DNA of 64,000 bases from Lusitaniella coriacea LEGE 07157 (GTDB taxonomy: Bacteria > Cyanobacteriota > Cyanobacteriia > Cyanobacteriales > Spirulinaceae): positions 62,001 to 126,000 of the forward strand of contig NZ_JADEWZ010000016.1 in assembly GCF_015207425.1 (NCBI RefSeq), read 5' to 3'. This document shows positions 27,107 through 39,125 of this stretch, piece after piece; within the stretch, counting starts at the first letter, position 1; each line of letters opens with the position of its first letter. The translations under genes and the position numbers were made by a program. Under the pieces are notes generated by a model. That model did not search any database and was not told the DNA's origin. It saw nothing but the letters and a program-made list of their open reading frames with translations.

Positions 27107-28921
27107 ATGGATGTTAAAGCGGCTTTGGAATTTGCCGATCGCGCGATCTACAATCAAACAGGAAAGCACCTGAACGATTTAGAGCGGGAAGTTTTTGTGG
27201 GTTCTTGGGAAGGGCGAACCTACGAGGAAATTTACCCCCTCAATCCCCAATACGTAGAAAAGTATGTGGGGTATCGGTTGTGGCAAAAACTTTCCCAGGC
27301 ATTAGGAACGAAAGTCACCAAAAAGCGGCTCAAAGGCGCTTTGGCAAGGGCTTCTAGAAAGCGAGTCCCCATCGGCTATTGCAACCAAGAACCCGACTCA
27401 ACCCTAGCGGTTCAATTATTTCGCGCGATTGAAGCAGCAGGACATCAACCCTTTCTCGGTAATATTGGCGCAACTTCAACCCATCCCACCGATTGGCTGT
27501 CTCAACTCAATACCGAATTAAAACAGTGCAATACCTTCCTACTCTTGCTCTCTCCCCAAACCGCCGTGAGCGAAATGGCAATCGAAGTGCTGCGCCAGAT
27601 TCAGGAATTGCGAGATATTCACCATTCTCCCCCCATCGTTCTGAGCGTTCGGATTGATTGCCCCCATCCGATTCCCCTCAATCATGACTTGCGAAACTAT
27701 CTCCTTGGCACTCTGTATCGAGAATGGAGAACTCCTGAAGACACAGACGCGATCGCGCGGGATGTGATTCAATTTTTAGCGACGGAAGATCGAGAAACCC
27801 TCAACACTTGGCAGAAATGGGAAACTGAAGAACGGGAAAATCGAGAGGCGGCGGCAAAATCTCAACTCGAACCTCCCTTACCCGTCGCAGAACCAGAACT
27901 CCCCAAAGGTCAAGTTCGACTGGCTTCCGCCTTTTATATCGAGCGCATTCCCCTCGAAGCGCGATGCTACCAATCAATTGTGCAACCCGGAGCCTTAATT
28001 CGGCTCAAAGCGCCCAGGCAAATGGGAAAAACCTCATTGATGGCGCGCATCCTCTACCACGCCAAAGAACAGGGATATCGAACGGTTCCCCTCAGCTTTC
28101 AACACGCCGATAAATCGGTTTTTGCCAATCTCAATCACCTGCTGCGCTGGTTCTGCGCCAGAATTGCCCGCAAACTGCGATCGCCCTATAAAGTAGAAGA
28201 TCGCTGGACGGATACCTACGGCAGCAAAGACAACTGTACCGCTTTTTTTGAAGACTGTTTGTTGCCAGAAGACGATCGTCCCTTGGTACTGGGATTAGAT
28301 GAGGTGGATCGCGTTTTTCAGTATGCCAATATTGCCGACGACTTTTTTGGACTGCTGCGCGCCTGGTACGAAGAAGCCAGTTATGGTTATGGGGACAGCG
28401 AACTGTGGGAAAAACTACGCCTCGTCGTCGTTCACTCCACCGAAGTTTATAAGACTTTAGACATCAATCAATCCCCCTTTAATGTTGGGTTGCCCATCGA
28501 ACTTTCAGAATTTAGTCCGGAACAGGTGGCAGAAATTACGCGGCGACACGGATTGCACTGGGATTCAGAACAGGTGCAACAGTTGATGACTGTGGTGGGA
28601 GGGCATCCTTACCTCGTGCGCTTGGCACTTTACCATATTGCCCAAGATCGACTGAACTTGACGCAATTGCTCGATCTTGCCCCCACTGAAGCGGGAATTT
28701 ATGGCGATCACTTGCGCCGCCACCTGTGGAGTTTTCAGCAACATCCAGAATTAGCGGCTGCTTTTCGACAAGTGATTACAGAACCCGAACCCATTGAATT
28801 GGAATCTGTACTAGCATTTAAGTTACATAGCATGGGGTTAGTGCATCTACGGGGCGATCGCGTCATGCCTAGATTTGAGTTATATCGTCAGTATTTTCGT
28901 GATCGCCTTGCCTCGATTTAG
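27107..28921 (+). CDS. vMAP-TIR-AAA_35 signalling protein
   Basis: A 604-residue protein with three modules. Residues 1-85 match the vMAP N-terminal helical domain seen on cyanobacterial STAND-like proteins (IYNQTGKHLNDLEREVF; GRTYEEIYPLN; LWQKLSQALG). Residues 90-235 are TIR-like (EPDSTLAVQLFRAIEAAGHQ; LKQCNTFLLLLSPQTAVSEM; PPIVLSVRIDC). Residues 265-600 are an AAA_35 ATPase with Walker [10 protein letters not shown] near 305 and Walker B LVLGLDEVDRVF near 398. TIR domains in bacteria often degrade NAD; a glutamate in SPQTAVSEMAIEVL is a candidate catalytic residue (inference). The next gene also carries AAA_35. Confidence 0.85.
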   Translation: MDVKAALEFADRAIYNQTGKHLNDLEREVFVGSWEGRTYEEIYPLNPQYVEKYVGYRLWQKLSQALGTKVTKKRLKGALARASRKRVPIGYCNQEPDSTLAVQLFRAIEAAGHQPFLGNIGATSTHPTDWLSQLNTELKQCNTFLLLLSPQTAVSEMAIEVLRQIQELRDIHHSPPIVLSVRIDCPHPIPLNHDLRNYLLGTLYREWRTPEDTDAIARDVIQFLATEDRETLNTWQKWETEERENREAAAKSQLEPPLPVAEPELPKGQVRLASAFYIERIPLEARCYQSIVQPGALIRLKAPRQMGKTSLMARILYHAKEQGYRTVPLSFQHADKSVFANLNHLLRWFCARIARKLRSPYKVEDRWTDTYGSKDNCTAFFEDCLLPEDDRPLVLGLDEVDRVFQYANIADDFFGLLRAWYEEASYGYGDSELWEKLRLVVVHSTEVYKTLDINQSPFNVGLPIELSEFSPEQVAEITRRHGLHWDSEQVQQLMTVVGGHPYLVRLALYHIAQDRLNLTQLLDLAPTEAGIYGDHLRRHLWSFQQHPELAAAFRQVITEPEPIELESVLAFKLHSMGLVHLRGDRVMPRFELYRQYFRDRLASI

Positions 28922-29066
28922 CTATGCTTGAAGTAGGGCAATTGTCTTGCGCGAGTGGGAAAAAAACTCAGGCGCGCGATCGCGTACTGTTAATGGCAGT
29001 ACGCGCCTTTGATGCCCCATCTCCTCCAGTTCCTTGCCACCTACCTCCGATTGCCAGATCGCACCT

Positions 29067-32000
29067 ATGAGAGAACTGCACAACTCATCCTACGCCTATA
29101 AAGTAGGCGGTCATTTGCACCTCAATGCACCTTGCTACGTGGTGCGCCAAGCCGACACAGAACTCTATGAAGGACTGAAAGCTGGGGAGTTTTGTTATGT
29201 CCTCAATTCCCGTCAAATGGGGAAAACCAGCTTGCGCGTGCGTACCCTACACCGACTCAAAGAAATCGGACTCGCTTGTGCGGCGATTGACCTCACCAAA
29301 ATTGGCTCTCAAGATATTACGCCGGATCAATGGTATGCCGGAGTGATGCGGCGGTTGGTCACCAGTTTTCGCCTCTCCTCTAGAATCGATCTACAACGTT
29401 GGCTCAACGATCGCGCGTTTTTACCTCCTATTCAAAGATTTAGCGAATTTATCGAACAAATTTTATTAGAACTTGTTGACGGTCGTATTGTCATTTTTAT
29501 TGATGAAATTGATAGCATTCTTAGTTTAAATTTCCGCACCGAAGACTTTTTTGCTTTCATTCGCGCTTGTAATGAATACGAACGAATTACCTTCGCTCTT
29601 CTCGGCGTTGCCAGTCCCTACGATCTGATTCAAGACCGCAGCCGGACTCCCTTTAATCTAGGACGCGCGATTGAATTAAACGGCTTTCAACGCAATGAAA
29701 TTCAACCGCTTATGGACGGTTTAAGCCAACATTTCGATCGCGCGGCAACCCTCATTGAAGCAGTTTTGAATTGGACGGGAGGACAGCCTTTTCTCACCCA
29801 AAAAATCTGTTATTTACTCGCCACCAGCGAGTCTTCTCCCACTCCTGGCAAAGAGGCCGAATGGGTCGAGACGATTGTTCAAGAGCGGATCGTAGAAAAT
29901 TGGGAAGCTCAAGACGAGCCGCCCCATCTCAAAACAATCCGCGATCGCCTTCTTGCCCACAATGAACAGCATAATAAAACCTTACTCAAACTGTACCAAA
30001 CCATTCTCGAACAAGAAGAAATTATTGTTGAGGAAAGTCACGAACAAATCGAATTGCGCTTGAGTGGTTTAGTTGTCAAAAAAGCCGTCGGACAACAGTC
30101 AAAATCATCGGTATTGAGAGTTTATAACCGAATCTATCAAGAAGTTTTCAATCAAACCTGGCTGCGAAAATCCATCGAATCGCTCCAACCCGACTTCAAA
30201 CAACTCGCGATCGCACAAGAACAAAAACTCCTCTCCATGTTGCGAGAAATGGAGGGCAAAGAATTTGATGACGTACTCTACGACATATTGGGTTCGATTA
30301 CCCCCCATTTAGGAGAATTGATGAGTGTCGATCGCGTCACCATCTTTTTTATTGACAAAGAGAAAAACGAACTGTGGTCGATCGTCTCCAAAACTGCCGT
30401 TGAAAGCTCCACAAAAATTCAAATTTTCTCCAACAATCCCAGTGCGGGGCGCGTCACGATCTACAAACAAGCCGTTCCCAAACGAGTCGATTGGTCATTC
30501 GTTCTCGAAGACGATCGAGATAAAAAAGGCAGCTACAAAATCCATAACGAGTTAAGCATTCCCTTACTCAACGAGCAAAAAGATACCCTAGCATTCGTGC
30601 AATTGGCAAACAAACTGCAACGCTACGCCAGTCCCTCTCAACCCTTTGCCGAGCGCATTGACACCCAGGGATTTACCCAAGCAGATCGCAAACAATTCAA
30701 CGAATACATTCCCGTCCTGCAAAGTATTCTCGAAAAATGCCAATCTTGTTATAAATTAACCCAGCGCCTCCAAGCTTCAGAAGCCCTCACCGAAGCCACG
30801 CGATCCGTCGCGCAAAGCGGATTGGATTCCGATGAAATTATTGCCCGCGTGATGGAAGCGGCAAAAAAATTAATGAATGCCGACCGCAGCACGTTGTGGT
30901 TGTTGGATGGCAAAGCCCAAGAACTGTGGACGAAGGTTTCCTTTGAAGACGGTTCGATGCGGGAGTTGCGCGTTAAGGTCGGAGAAGGCTTTGCCGGGAA
31001 AGTTGCTGCCACCAAAGAAGTGCTGAACATCCCTTTCGATCTCTACCGACATCCCGACTCGGACACCGCAAAACAGACCGATTGTCGGACGGGCTATCGC
31101 ACCTGTAGCTTGCTTTGTATGCCCGTTCGCGCTCCCGAAGGCGAACTCTTGGGCGTAACGCAATTGATCAACAAACGTCGATCTGGAAACTTCCCCGATT
31201 ATGACCCCGATGATTGGCCCGATGCGCCGGAATGTTTCGCCGATAGCTTCGATGCCAACTCCCAAAAATACATGAAAATTTTTAATTCCCAGGTGGGGGT
31301 AGCAATTCAGAATGCGCGGCAGTATGCGGCGGCAAAGGCAGCCGCAAAGCATCCTAAAAATGTGGTCAGCCAAACCCTGGCAATGCTCAATAGCGTCATG
31401 GACGGACAGGGATTTGACGACATTCTCGATACGACTTTGCGATCGATTACGTTGAAGATGGGGCAAGCATTGCGGGCGGATCGGACGACGATTTTTTTAC
31501 TCGATCGCGATCGCAATGAATTTTGGTCGATTATTGCCGAGTCCGAAAGCGATCGCGCCCTGGAAATTCGCGTTCCCGCCGATCGCGGAATTGTGGGAGA
31601 AGTCGCGCGTTGCAAACAATTAATTAACATTCCCTACGATTTCTATGACGATCCGCGATCGACCACGGCAAAAGAACAAGACAAGCGCAATGGCTATCGA
31701 ACCTATACCATGCTCGCACTCCCTTTAAGCGACGAACAAAATCAGTTGATCGCCGTCGTGCAATGTATCAATAAGCTAACGCGCTTCCACAATGAGGACG
31801 ATCCCTTAACGGAGAAAATCGATCCCGAAGGCTTTACCCGCGAAGATGAAAAGCGTTTTGCTGATGATGCACCCCTGATTCGCATGATCTTAGAAAGTTT
31901 CCGTTCCTACCACAAAACTGCGCGGGGACAGCGCGCCGCAGCAGCGCTAATGGCAGCAACTCGCTCTGTGGGACAAAGTAGCTTGGAACTCGATGAAATC

Positions 32001-32555
32001 CTCAAGCGCGTGATGGATGCGGCAAAAGAGCTAATGAATGCCGATCGCAGTACATTGTGGTTGCTCGACAGTGAAGCCAACGAATTGTGGACGAGAATTC
32101 CTTTTGGCGATCGCTCGGTGCGGGAAATTCGGATTGAAGTGGGACAAGGATATGCCGGAACGGTTGCACAGATGAATGTAGCGTTGAATATTCCCTTCGA
32201 TCTCTACGACTACCCCGATTCCGAGATGGCGAAAAAAACCGATCGCAAAACGGGCTATCGAACTTGTAGCTTATTGTGTATGCCTGTTTTAAATCCCGAT
32301 GGCGAACTGATTGGCGTAACGCAATTGGTCAATAAAAAGAAATCCCTTGAAGGATTGAGCGGCAAAGACTACACCCTACCGCTGACTTTCGATGGAGAAG
32401 TACCCAGTTACTTTAAAGTGAGTTTCAACCAAAGCGATCAGCAGTATATGCAGGTTTTTAACAACCAAGTGGGCGTAATCTTGCAAAATGCGGAGTTATT
32501 AGCTGCTGTGCGACGGCAAGAAGAGACGCTGCGAGGAGAACCCCAGGATCGTTAA
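29067..32555 (+). CDS. AAA_35 ATPase with four GAF domains
   Basis: About 1,162 residues. The N-terminal AAA_35 domain (residues 20-380) has Walker [11 protein letters not shown] and Walker [13 protein letters not shown]. After it come four GAF domains at about 390-565, 570-750, 765-955 and 960-1150. GAF 1 and 3 resemble each other ([38 protein letters not shown]), as do GAF 2 and 4 ([40 protein letters not shown]), giving an A-B-A-B order. No kinase, cyclase, phosphatase or EAL output domain follows. I prefer the ATG at 29067; a TTG at 29034 would add 11 residues. It lies 145 bases after the TIR-AAA gene. Confidence 0.85.
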   Translation: MRELHNSSYAYKVGGHLHLNAPCYVVRQADTELYEGLKAGEFCYVLNSRQMGKTSLRVRTLHRLKEIGLACAAIDLTKIGSQDITPDQWYAGVMRRLVTSFRLSSRIDLQRWLNDRAFLPPIQRFSEFIEQILLELVDGRIVIFIDEIDSILSLNFRTEDFFAFIRACNEYERITFALLGVASPYDLIQDRSRTPFNLGRAIELNGFQRNEIQPLMDGLSQHFDRAATLIEAVLNWTGGQPFLTQKICYLLATSESSPTPGKEAEWVETIVQERIVENWEAQDEPPHLKTIRDRLLAHNEQHNKTLLKLYQTILEQEEIIVEESHEQIELRLSGLVVKKAVGQQSKSSVLRVYNRIYQEVFNQTWLRKSIESLQPDFKQLAIAQEQKLLSMLREMEGKEFDDVLYDILGSITPHLGELMSVDRVTIFFIDKEKNELWSIVSKTAVESSTKIQIFSNNPSAGRVTIYKQAVPKRVDWSFVLEDDRDKKGSYKIHNELSIPLLNEQKDTLAFVQLANKLQRYASPSQPFAERIDTQGFTQADRKQFNEYIPVLQSILEKCQSCYKLTQRLQASEALTEATRSVAQSGLDSDEIIARVMEAAKKLMNADRSTLWLLDGKAQELWTKVSFEDGSMRELRVKVGEGFAGKVAATKEVLNIPFDLYRHPDSDTAKQTDCRTGYRTCSLLCMPVRAPEGELLGVTQLINKRRSGNFPDYDPDDWPDAPECFADSFDANSQKYMKIFNSQVGVAIQNARQYAAAKAAAKHPKNVVSQTLAMLNSVMDGQGFDDILDTTLRSITLKMGQALRADRTTIFLLDRDRNEFWSIIAESESDRALEIRVPADRGIVGEVARCKQLINIPYDFYDDPRSTTAKEQDKRNGYRTYTMLALPLSDEQNQLIAVVQCINKLTRFHNEDDPLTEKIDPEGFTREDEKRFADDAPLIRMILESFRSYHKTARGQRAAAALMAATRSVGQSSLELDEILKRVMDAAKELMNADRSTLWLLDSEANELWTRIPFGDRSVREIRIEVGQGYAGTVAQMNVALNIPFDLYDYPDSEMAKKTDRKTGYRTCSLLCMPVLNPDGELIGVTQLVNKKKSLEGLSGKDYTLPLTFDGEVPSYFKVSFNQSDQQYMQVFNNQVGVILQNAELLAAVRRQEETLRGEPQDR

Positions 32556-32649
32556 CATCCCCTAAAGCATTATTTTGGAACGAGATTTCCAATTCCGGCG
32601 CTTTGGATCGATAGACGGTATAATGGGGTGTTCTAGTACTTTTTGAAAG

Positions 32650-32674
32650 ATGCTGGCGTGGCAAAAGCCAGCAT
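32650..32674 (+). repeat. Hairpin upstream of hsdM
   Basis: ATGCTGGC (32650-32657) and GCCAGCAT (32667-32674) form an 8-bp stem with a 9-base loop, 35 bases before the preferred hsdM start. It could be a leftover terminator or a control element. Confidence 0.4.
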
Positions 32675-33859
32675 AGGATATGATTTTTCAGGAATATCTT
32701 GGGCTTTTTATGTTCGAGCAGGCGTTTAAAAATCTCGATGATACCCTTCGGCGAGAGGCAGGCTGCACCACAGAGCTTGACTATACGGAACAGAGTTCGT
32801 GGTTGCTGTTCCTCAAATATTTGGACGATTTGGAACAGACAAAAGCACAGGCGGCTCTTTTAACTGGGAAGCCTTATACTTTCATCATTGACGAGCCGTA
32901 TCGGTGGAGTGCGTGGGCAGCCCCGAAAAACGAAACGGGCGAGATTGACTATGACGTGGCTCTGACTGGGGACGATTTGCTGGAGTTCGCGAATGGAAAG
33001 CTCTTCCCGTATCTCCAGAAGTTCAAGCAAAGTGCCCAGAGTGCGAACACCATCGAATACAAGATTGGTGAGATTTTTGGGGAAATTAAGAACAAGTTTC
33101 AGAGTGGCTACAATCTGCGCGATGCTCTCGATGAGATTGACGCACTCCGCTTCCAGTCTCAGGAGCAAAAGCACGAGCTTTCCCATCTCTACGAAGCGAA
33201 GATTAAGAACATGGGGAATGCAGGGCGCAATGGCGGGGAGTATTATACGCCGCGTCCGTTGATTCGGGCGATGATTCGGGTTATTAAACCGCAGCTTGGG
33301 GAGAAGATTTACGATGGGGCTTGCGGTTCGGCAGGGTTTCTCTGCGAGTGCTATGAATATTTGCGCCAGAAGAAGCTGACGACGAAGCAACTGGAGACGC
33401 TACAGAAGCATACGCTTTACGGTAAGGAAAAGAAGAGTCTGGCTTATGTCATCGGCATTATGAATATGATTCTGCATGGCATCGATGCGCCGAATATCAT
33501 TCATATGAATACGCTTGCGGAGAATGTGAACGACATTCAGCCGAAGGATCGCTTTGATGTCATTCTCGCAAACCCGCCGTTTGGGGGCAAAGAACGTAAG
33601 GAAATTAAACAGACGTTCCCCGTTAAAACGGGAGAGACGGCGTTTCTGTTTTTGCAGCATTTTATCAAGATGTTGAAGCCAGGAGGCAGAGCGGCAGTGG
33701 TGATTAAGAATACGTTTCTCTCGAATGCGGATAATGCGCCGCGGGCGTTGCGGGAAGAGTTGTTGACCAGTTGCAATCTGCATACGATTCTGGATTGTCC
33801 TGGGGGGACGTTTATCGGGGCGGGGGTGAAGACGGTGGTATTGTTTTTTGAGAAACGCG

Positions 33860-33960
33860 GTCTTCGGCTGCGCTCAGACTCCGGCTCAGACTCCGGCTCA
33901 GACTCCGGCTCAGACTCCGGCTCAGACCCCGGCTCAGACCCCGGCTCAGACTCCGACTCA
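33860..33960 (+). repeat. 12-bp tandem array in hsdM, seeded by a TTCGGC-core hairpin
   Basis: GTC-TTCGGCTGCGCTCA-GAC at 33860-33879 is a core hairpin. From 33877 to 33960 there are seven 12-bp units GACTCCGGCTCA, units 5-7 with point changes. The array keeps the reading frame and encodes SDSG-type repeats. Confidence 0.9.
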
Positions 33961-34294
33961 GATGATGGTTTGGGTAACGAGCAGTTGAGTATGCTGCCGA
34001 TGGCGACGGAGCGGATTTGGTATTACCAACTCGTTCCGGGGCGGAATATGGGTAAGACGAATCCCTCAATGATGATGACCTGGAAGAGTTTGTGGAGTTT
34101 CAGGAATCGTTTAAGGAGTCGGAGAAGTCGTGGGTTGTGGAGGTGGCGGATGTGGAACGGGAGACGTTCGACCTCTCGGTGAAGAATCCCAATGCACCGG
34201 AGGAAGACCCGCTGCGAGAGCCTTGGGAGATTTTGGAGGAGATTGCGGCGCTGGATGCGGAAAGTGCGGAGATTTTGGCGGGAATTGGGGGGAT

Positions 34295-34346
34295 GGCTGG
34301 TTTGGACTCCCCTTCGACAAGCTCAGGGCAACGCGCTCAACCAGCC
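34295..34346. repeat. 52-bp palindromic cassette, forward
   Basis: Arms GGCTGGTT and AACCAGCC enclose an inner hairpin CCC-TTCGACAAGCTCA-GGG. It matches the reverse complement of 34701-34752 at 51 of 52 positions. It encodes the last residues of the shifted hsdM frame. A second core hairpin, GGACT-GAGCGAAGTCGA-AGTCC, follows at 34359-34380. Confidence 0.9.
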
Positions 34347-34408
34347 TAGGAAAGATGAGGACTGAGCGAAGTCGAAGTCCGATCGCTAGGGAAGGAGATA
34401 AGTTGGAA

Positions 34409-34771
34409 ATGCCCTATATGTATATCCTCGAATGTTCGGATGGTTCTTTCTATACAGGAAGTACCAAGGATTTACCTCGACGGTTATGGCAACACCAAAA
34501 CGGTTTAGGGGCAAATCATACAAAAAAACGATTACCCGTAAAGTTGGTTTATGCAGAGTATTACGATCGCGTAGAAGATGCATTTTATCGAGAAAAGCAG
34601 GTGCAGGGGTGGAGTCGTAAAAAGAAGATAGCGTTGATGAATAGTGATTGGGATAAACTTCATATTCTGGCGGAATGTCAGAATGAATCACATTATCGGA
34701 GGCTGGTTGAGCGCGTTGCCCTGAGCTTGTCGAAGGGGAGTCGAAACCAGCCTAGGAAAGAAGATGACTGA
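34409..34771 (+). CDS. GIY-YIG family nuclease
   Basis: A 120-residue single-domain GIY-YIG protein. MYILECSDGSFYTGSTKDLP is the GIY…YIG region (YI and YTG), with the catalytic arginine in RRLWQH and the metal-binding glutamate in YREKQVQGW; FYREKQVQGWSRKKK is typical of the small UPF0213-like class. The start at 34409 has a GAAGGAG site. The last 20 residues (VERVALSLSKG…) are written by the inverted copy of the 52-bp cassette. The gene is lodged between hsdM and hsdS with a cassette on each side. Confidence 0.88.
   Translation: MPYMYILECSDGSFYTGSTKDLPRRLWQHQNGLGANHTKKRLPVKLVYAEYYDRVEDAFYREKQVQGWSRKKKIALMNSDWDKLHILAECQNESHYRRLVERVALSLSKGSRNQPRKEDD
34701..34752. repeat. 52-bp palindromic cassette, inverted
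   Basis: Reverse complement of 34295-34346, one mismatch. Both cassettes are followed on the right by TAGGAAAGA…ACTGAGCG, so the flank was duplicated in direct orientation while the cassette between its palindromic arms is flipped. Confidence 0.9.
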
Positions 34772-34804
34772 GCGCATCTGAAGTCAATTTGTATAGGTTA
34801 CGGT

Positions 34805-36051
34805 ATGAAATTAGTAGTCGAGAGTGAGCAGTTGCCACAAGAATGGAGATACAAAAAAATCTCAGATTTGTGTGATTTAATATCGGGTCATCATATTAAA
34901 GCCAAAGATTACAATTCCGAAGGTTTTGGAATTGGTTACTTAACTGGATCATCTGATTTTGGAATAGTTAACCCAATTATTTCTAAGTGGACAGATCATC
35001 CTAAAAAAATAGCAAAGCAAGGAGATATCTTAATTACAGTAAAAGGGTCTGGCGTAGGAAAAATAAACATTCTATCTGTTCCTGAAGTTGCTATTGGACG
35101 ACAGCTAATGGCAATTAGATCGACTTCTGTAGAACGAGAATTTCTATACAAGTTTTTAAAAATAAAATTTTATTTTTTTCAGAAGATAGGAAATGGTGCT
35201 GCCATTCCAGGGCTGTCGAGAAAAGATATTCTTAATATTCGAGTTCCTATTCCCCCACTCCCCGAACAGAAGCGGATTGTGGCGATACTGGATGAGGCGT
35301 TTGAGGGAATCGATCGCGCCATTCGCAACACCGAGAAAAACCTCACCAACGCCCGCGAAATCTTTGATAGCTACCTAAACACGGTCTTCACTCATTATAG
35401 AAATAACTGGCAAAGAGTCTGTGTTTTTGATGTTTGTGAATCAATTATTGATTGTATTAATAAAACGGCTCCTAAAATAGAGGAGCCTTCTCCATTCATA
35501 ATGATTCGCACAACGAATATCAGAAATGGAAAAATAAACTTGGAAGATGTGAGATATGTAACCGAAGAAACCTATGTGAAATGGACAAGGCGACAAGTTC
35601 CAAAAAAAGGAGATGTTCTCTTAACCCGTGAAGCACCAATGGGAGAAGTAGGAATAATTGAATCGGATGACTTTATTTTTCTGGGACAATGTATTGTTTC
35701 TTATCGAGTCGATCCTAAAAGAATAAATAATGAGTTTTTACTTTATGCTTTTCGCTCCAAAGATGTTCAAGATCAGATTAGTGCTTTTGCGTCAGGTTCT
35801 ACAGTTCAACACATGAGAGTGCCAGAAACTAAATAAAAATATTACTGCCACAAATATCCGAACAAAACCAAGTTGTGGATACTCTTGATACTCTACTTTC
35901 TAAAACCCAACGCCTCGAAGCCATCTACCAACGCAAACTCGAAGTCCTCCAAGAACTCAAACAATCCATTCTCCATAAAGCCTTCACCGGACAGTTGACT
36001 ATAGATAAAAAACAAGGCAAAACAGAAGCAGACAACTTAAAAGCTAGTTAA
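34805..36051 (+). pseudogene. hsdS: Type I restriction specificity subunit HsdS, frameshifted
   Basis: The target-recognition subunit. TRD1 is about residues 1-155, the central conserved repeat is PPLPEQKRIVAILDEAFEGI (about 157-205), and TRD2 follows. The frame stops at 35836 after MRVPETK. One base further the proper sequence resumes and runs to 36051: ILLPQISEQNQVVDTLDTLL, LEVLQELKQSILHKAFTGQL, the standard HsdS end. A one-base deletion near 35832 explains this. The truncated protein has both TRDs mostly complete but lacks the second helical spacer. The TRDs are AT-rich compared with the neighbours. Confidence 0.88.
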
Positions 36052-36075
36052 AATATCGATAAACTACTCAGTTAA

Positions 36076-36671
<596 letters not shown>

Positions 36672-37270
36672 ACGAAGCCGATACCAGAGCAGAACTAATC
36701 GACCCCGCCCTCCGTAATGCGGGTTGGGGTGTGGTGGACGAAAGCCGAACCCGCCGCGAGGTCATCGCCCCCGGCCGCCTCATTGGTAGTGGAAGACGCG
36801 CCAAGCCCAAATATGCCGATTACGTCCTAATTTACCGCAACCAAAAACTCGCCGTCATCGAAGCCAAAGCCGACACCTTGCCCTACACCGAAGGCGTTCA
36901 ACAGGCAAAAGACTACGCCCAACGCCTCCAAGTCCGCTACGCCTACGCCACCAATAGCGTGCAAATCTATCAGATCGATATGCTCACCGGAGCGGAACGG
37001 GATGTCGAACGTTATCCCAGTCCTGACGAACTGTGGAAGATGACCTACAGCGAGGAAAACGAATGGCGCGATCGATTTGCGGCAATTCCCTTTGAAGACA
37101 AAAGCGGCACCTGGGAAGCTCGCTACTACCAACACAATGCCATTACTAAGGTTCTAGAGGCGATCGCCAACAACGAAGATCGCATCCTCCTCACCCTTGC
37201 CACCGGAACCGGAAAAACCTGCATCGCTTTTCAAATCGCCTGGAAACTGTTTCACAGCCGTTGGAATCTC

Positions 37271-37298
37271 AGTTGTCTTCGGCTTCGCTCAGACAACT
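37271..37298. repeat. Core hairpin with 7-bp arms in hsdR
   Basis: AGTTGTC, core TTCGGCTTCGCTCA, GACAACT: arms perfectly complementary around the shared core. Confidence 0.9.
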
Positions 37299-37303
37299 CT
37301 AGT

Positions 37304-37436
37304 GGTGGGTTGAGCGGAGCCGGTGGGTTGAGCGGAGCCGGTGGGTTGAGCGGAGCCGGTGGGTTGAGCGGAGCCGGTGGGTTGAGCGGAGCCGGTGGGT
37401 TGAGCGGAGCCGGTGGGTTGAGCGGAGCCGAAACCC
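37304..37436. repeat. 18-bp tandem array in hsdR
   Basis: Seven identical units GGTGGGTTGAGCGGAGCC (37304-37429), in frame. The last unit runs into GGGT-TGAGCGGAGCCGAA-ACCC (37415-37436), a complete core hairpin on the opposite strand, from which the array probably grew. Confidence 0.92.
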
Positions 37437-39125
37437 GCCGTCCTCGCATCCTCTTTCTAGCCGATCGCAACATCCTTGCCGACCAAGCCTTTCTCGACTT
37501 CTCCGCCTTCCAACCTGATGCCTTAGTCCGAATCGACCCAGAAGCGATCGCTAAAAAAGGCAAAGTCCCGAAAAACGGTAGCATCTTCTTCACCATCTTC
37601 CAGACGTTCATGACCAAAACTGAGGGCGATGACGAACCTAAATTTAACTTTAGTGAATATCCCCCCAACTTTTTCGACCTGATTATTATTGATGAATGTC
37701 ACCGAGGGGGAGCTAACGACCAAAGCACCTGGCGCGGTATTTTGGAGTATTTTTCCCCTGCCGTCCAACTAGGTTTAACCGCCACCCCTCGCCGCGAGAT
37801 TAACGCCGATACCTACAACTATTTCGGCGAACCCGTTTACACCTACTCCCTGGCAAGTGGGATCGATGACGGCTACCTCACCCCCTTCAAAGTCTGCCAA
37901 ATCCAAACAAATCTGGATGAATACGCTTACAGCGAGGAAGATTTTGTCAGTGCCGGCACGATCGATACAGAGCGCATCTATACCGAAGCCGACTTTAACC
38001 GCATCATCAAAATGCGCCCCCGCGAAGCCTATCGAGTGCGAGTCTTCATGGATGCGATCAACCAAAACGAGAAAACCCTCGTGTTCTGTGCCACCCAAGA
38101 CCACGCTTTGATGGTGCGCGACCTCATCAACCAAATGAAGATTAGCACCGACCCGAACTACTGCGCGCGCGTTACCGCCAACGATGGAGCCTTGGGAGAA
38201 CAACTCCTCAAACAATTCCGACCATTCTGACTACCTCTCAAAAGCTTTCAACGGGGGTGAATGCGCGGAACGTTCGCAACATCGTGTTAATGCGTCCCAT
38301 CAACTCCATCATTGAATTTAAGCAAATTATTGGCAGGGGAACCCGTCTTTTTGAGGGCAAAGATTATTTCACCATCTACGACTTCGTTCGCGCCCACGAA
38401 CACTTCAACGATCCCGAATGAGACGGCGAACCCCAAGAGCCGCCAACGGGCATTACAGCCCGACTCAGAACCCAATTAGACGGCATTGAGGGCGAGCTGA
38501 CCTTACCCCCAGAAGCATCCTACCAACAAAAAATCATCATTCAACTCGCAGACGGTAAAGAACGCAGCATTCAAAGCCAAATTCAAACCACCTACTGGAG
38601 TCCGGATTGCAAACCCTTGTCAGCCACCGAGTTCGTGCAACGCCTTTACGGAGAACTCCCCAACCTTTTTCGAGACGAAGCCGAATTGCGTCGCCTGTGG
38701 AGTCGTCCCGATACTCGCCAAGCACTCTTAGAAGGGTTAGCCGAAAAAGGCTACGGCGAAGACCAACTTGCTGCGGTGCAAAAAATGGCAGATGCAGAAA
38801 ATAGCGATATTTTTGACGTTTTGGCTTTTATCGCCTACGCCAAACCCCCGTTAAGTCGCCCAGAACGAGTTCTGGCAAGCAAAAGCCTGATTTTCTCCCG
38901 CTATACCGGCAAACAGCAGGAGTTTCTCGACTTCGTACTAGACCAATACATTTGCGAGGGAGTCGGAGAACTCAACCAAGACAAGTTACCCAAACTCCTA
39001 GAACTAAGGTATCGCAGCGTTAACGACGCTATCTCCGAACTCGGCGATGTTCGGAAAATTATACAGGTCTTTATCAATTTCCAAGAATGCCTTTATGTTG
39101 ATCGCGATCGAGCTAGTTGACAGAT

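Larger units (their letters stand above)
32710..34349 (+). pseudogene. hsdM: Type I restriction-modification methyltransferase subunit HsdM, frameshifted
   Basis: N6-adenine methyltransferase subunit. MFEQAFKNLDDTLRREAGCT is the family start, so I use 32710 rather than the ATG at 32680. Present are the SAM-binding motif DGACGSAGF and the catalytic NPPF (ILANPPFGG). After KTVVLFFEK a 12-bp tandem array inserts about 30 Ser/Asp/Gly/Pro residues; then IWYYQLVPGRNMGKTNP is normal. Near 34066 one base is missing: the frame that gives NDDDLEEFVEFQESFKESEK continues to a stop at 34349, while the original frame runs on as nonsense to 34182. The C-terminal residues come from a repeat cassette. The gene lacks GCGATCGC sites, unlike its surroundings, which suggests transfer. 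Confidence 0.88.

Noticed and set aside
34130-34408. Upstream extension of the GIY-YIG frame (93 codons)
   Set aside because: It lies within hsdM and the repeat cassette in another frame; the family start and ribosome-binding site are at 34409.
37252-37668. Minus-strand frame with PPAPLN repeats
   Set aside because: Antisense of the 18-bp array in hsdR.
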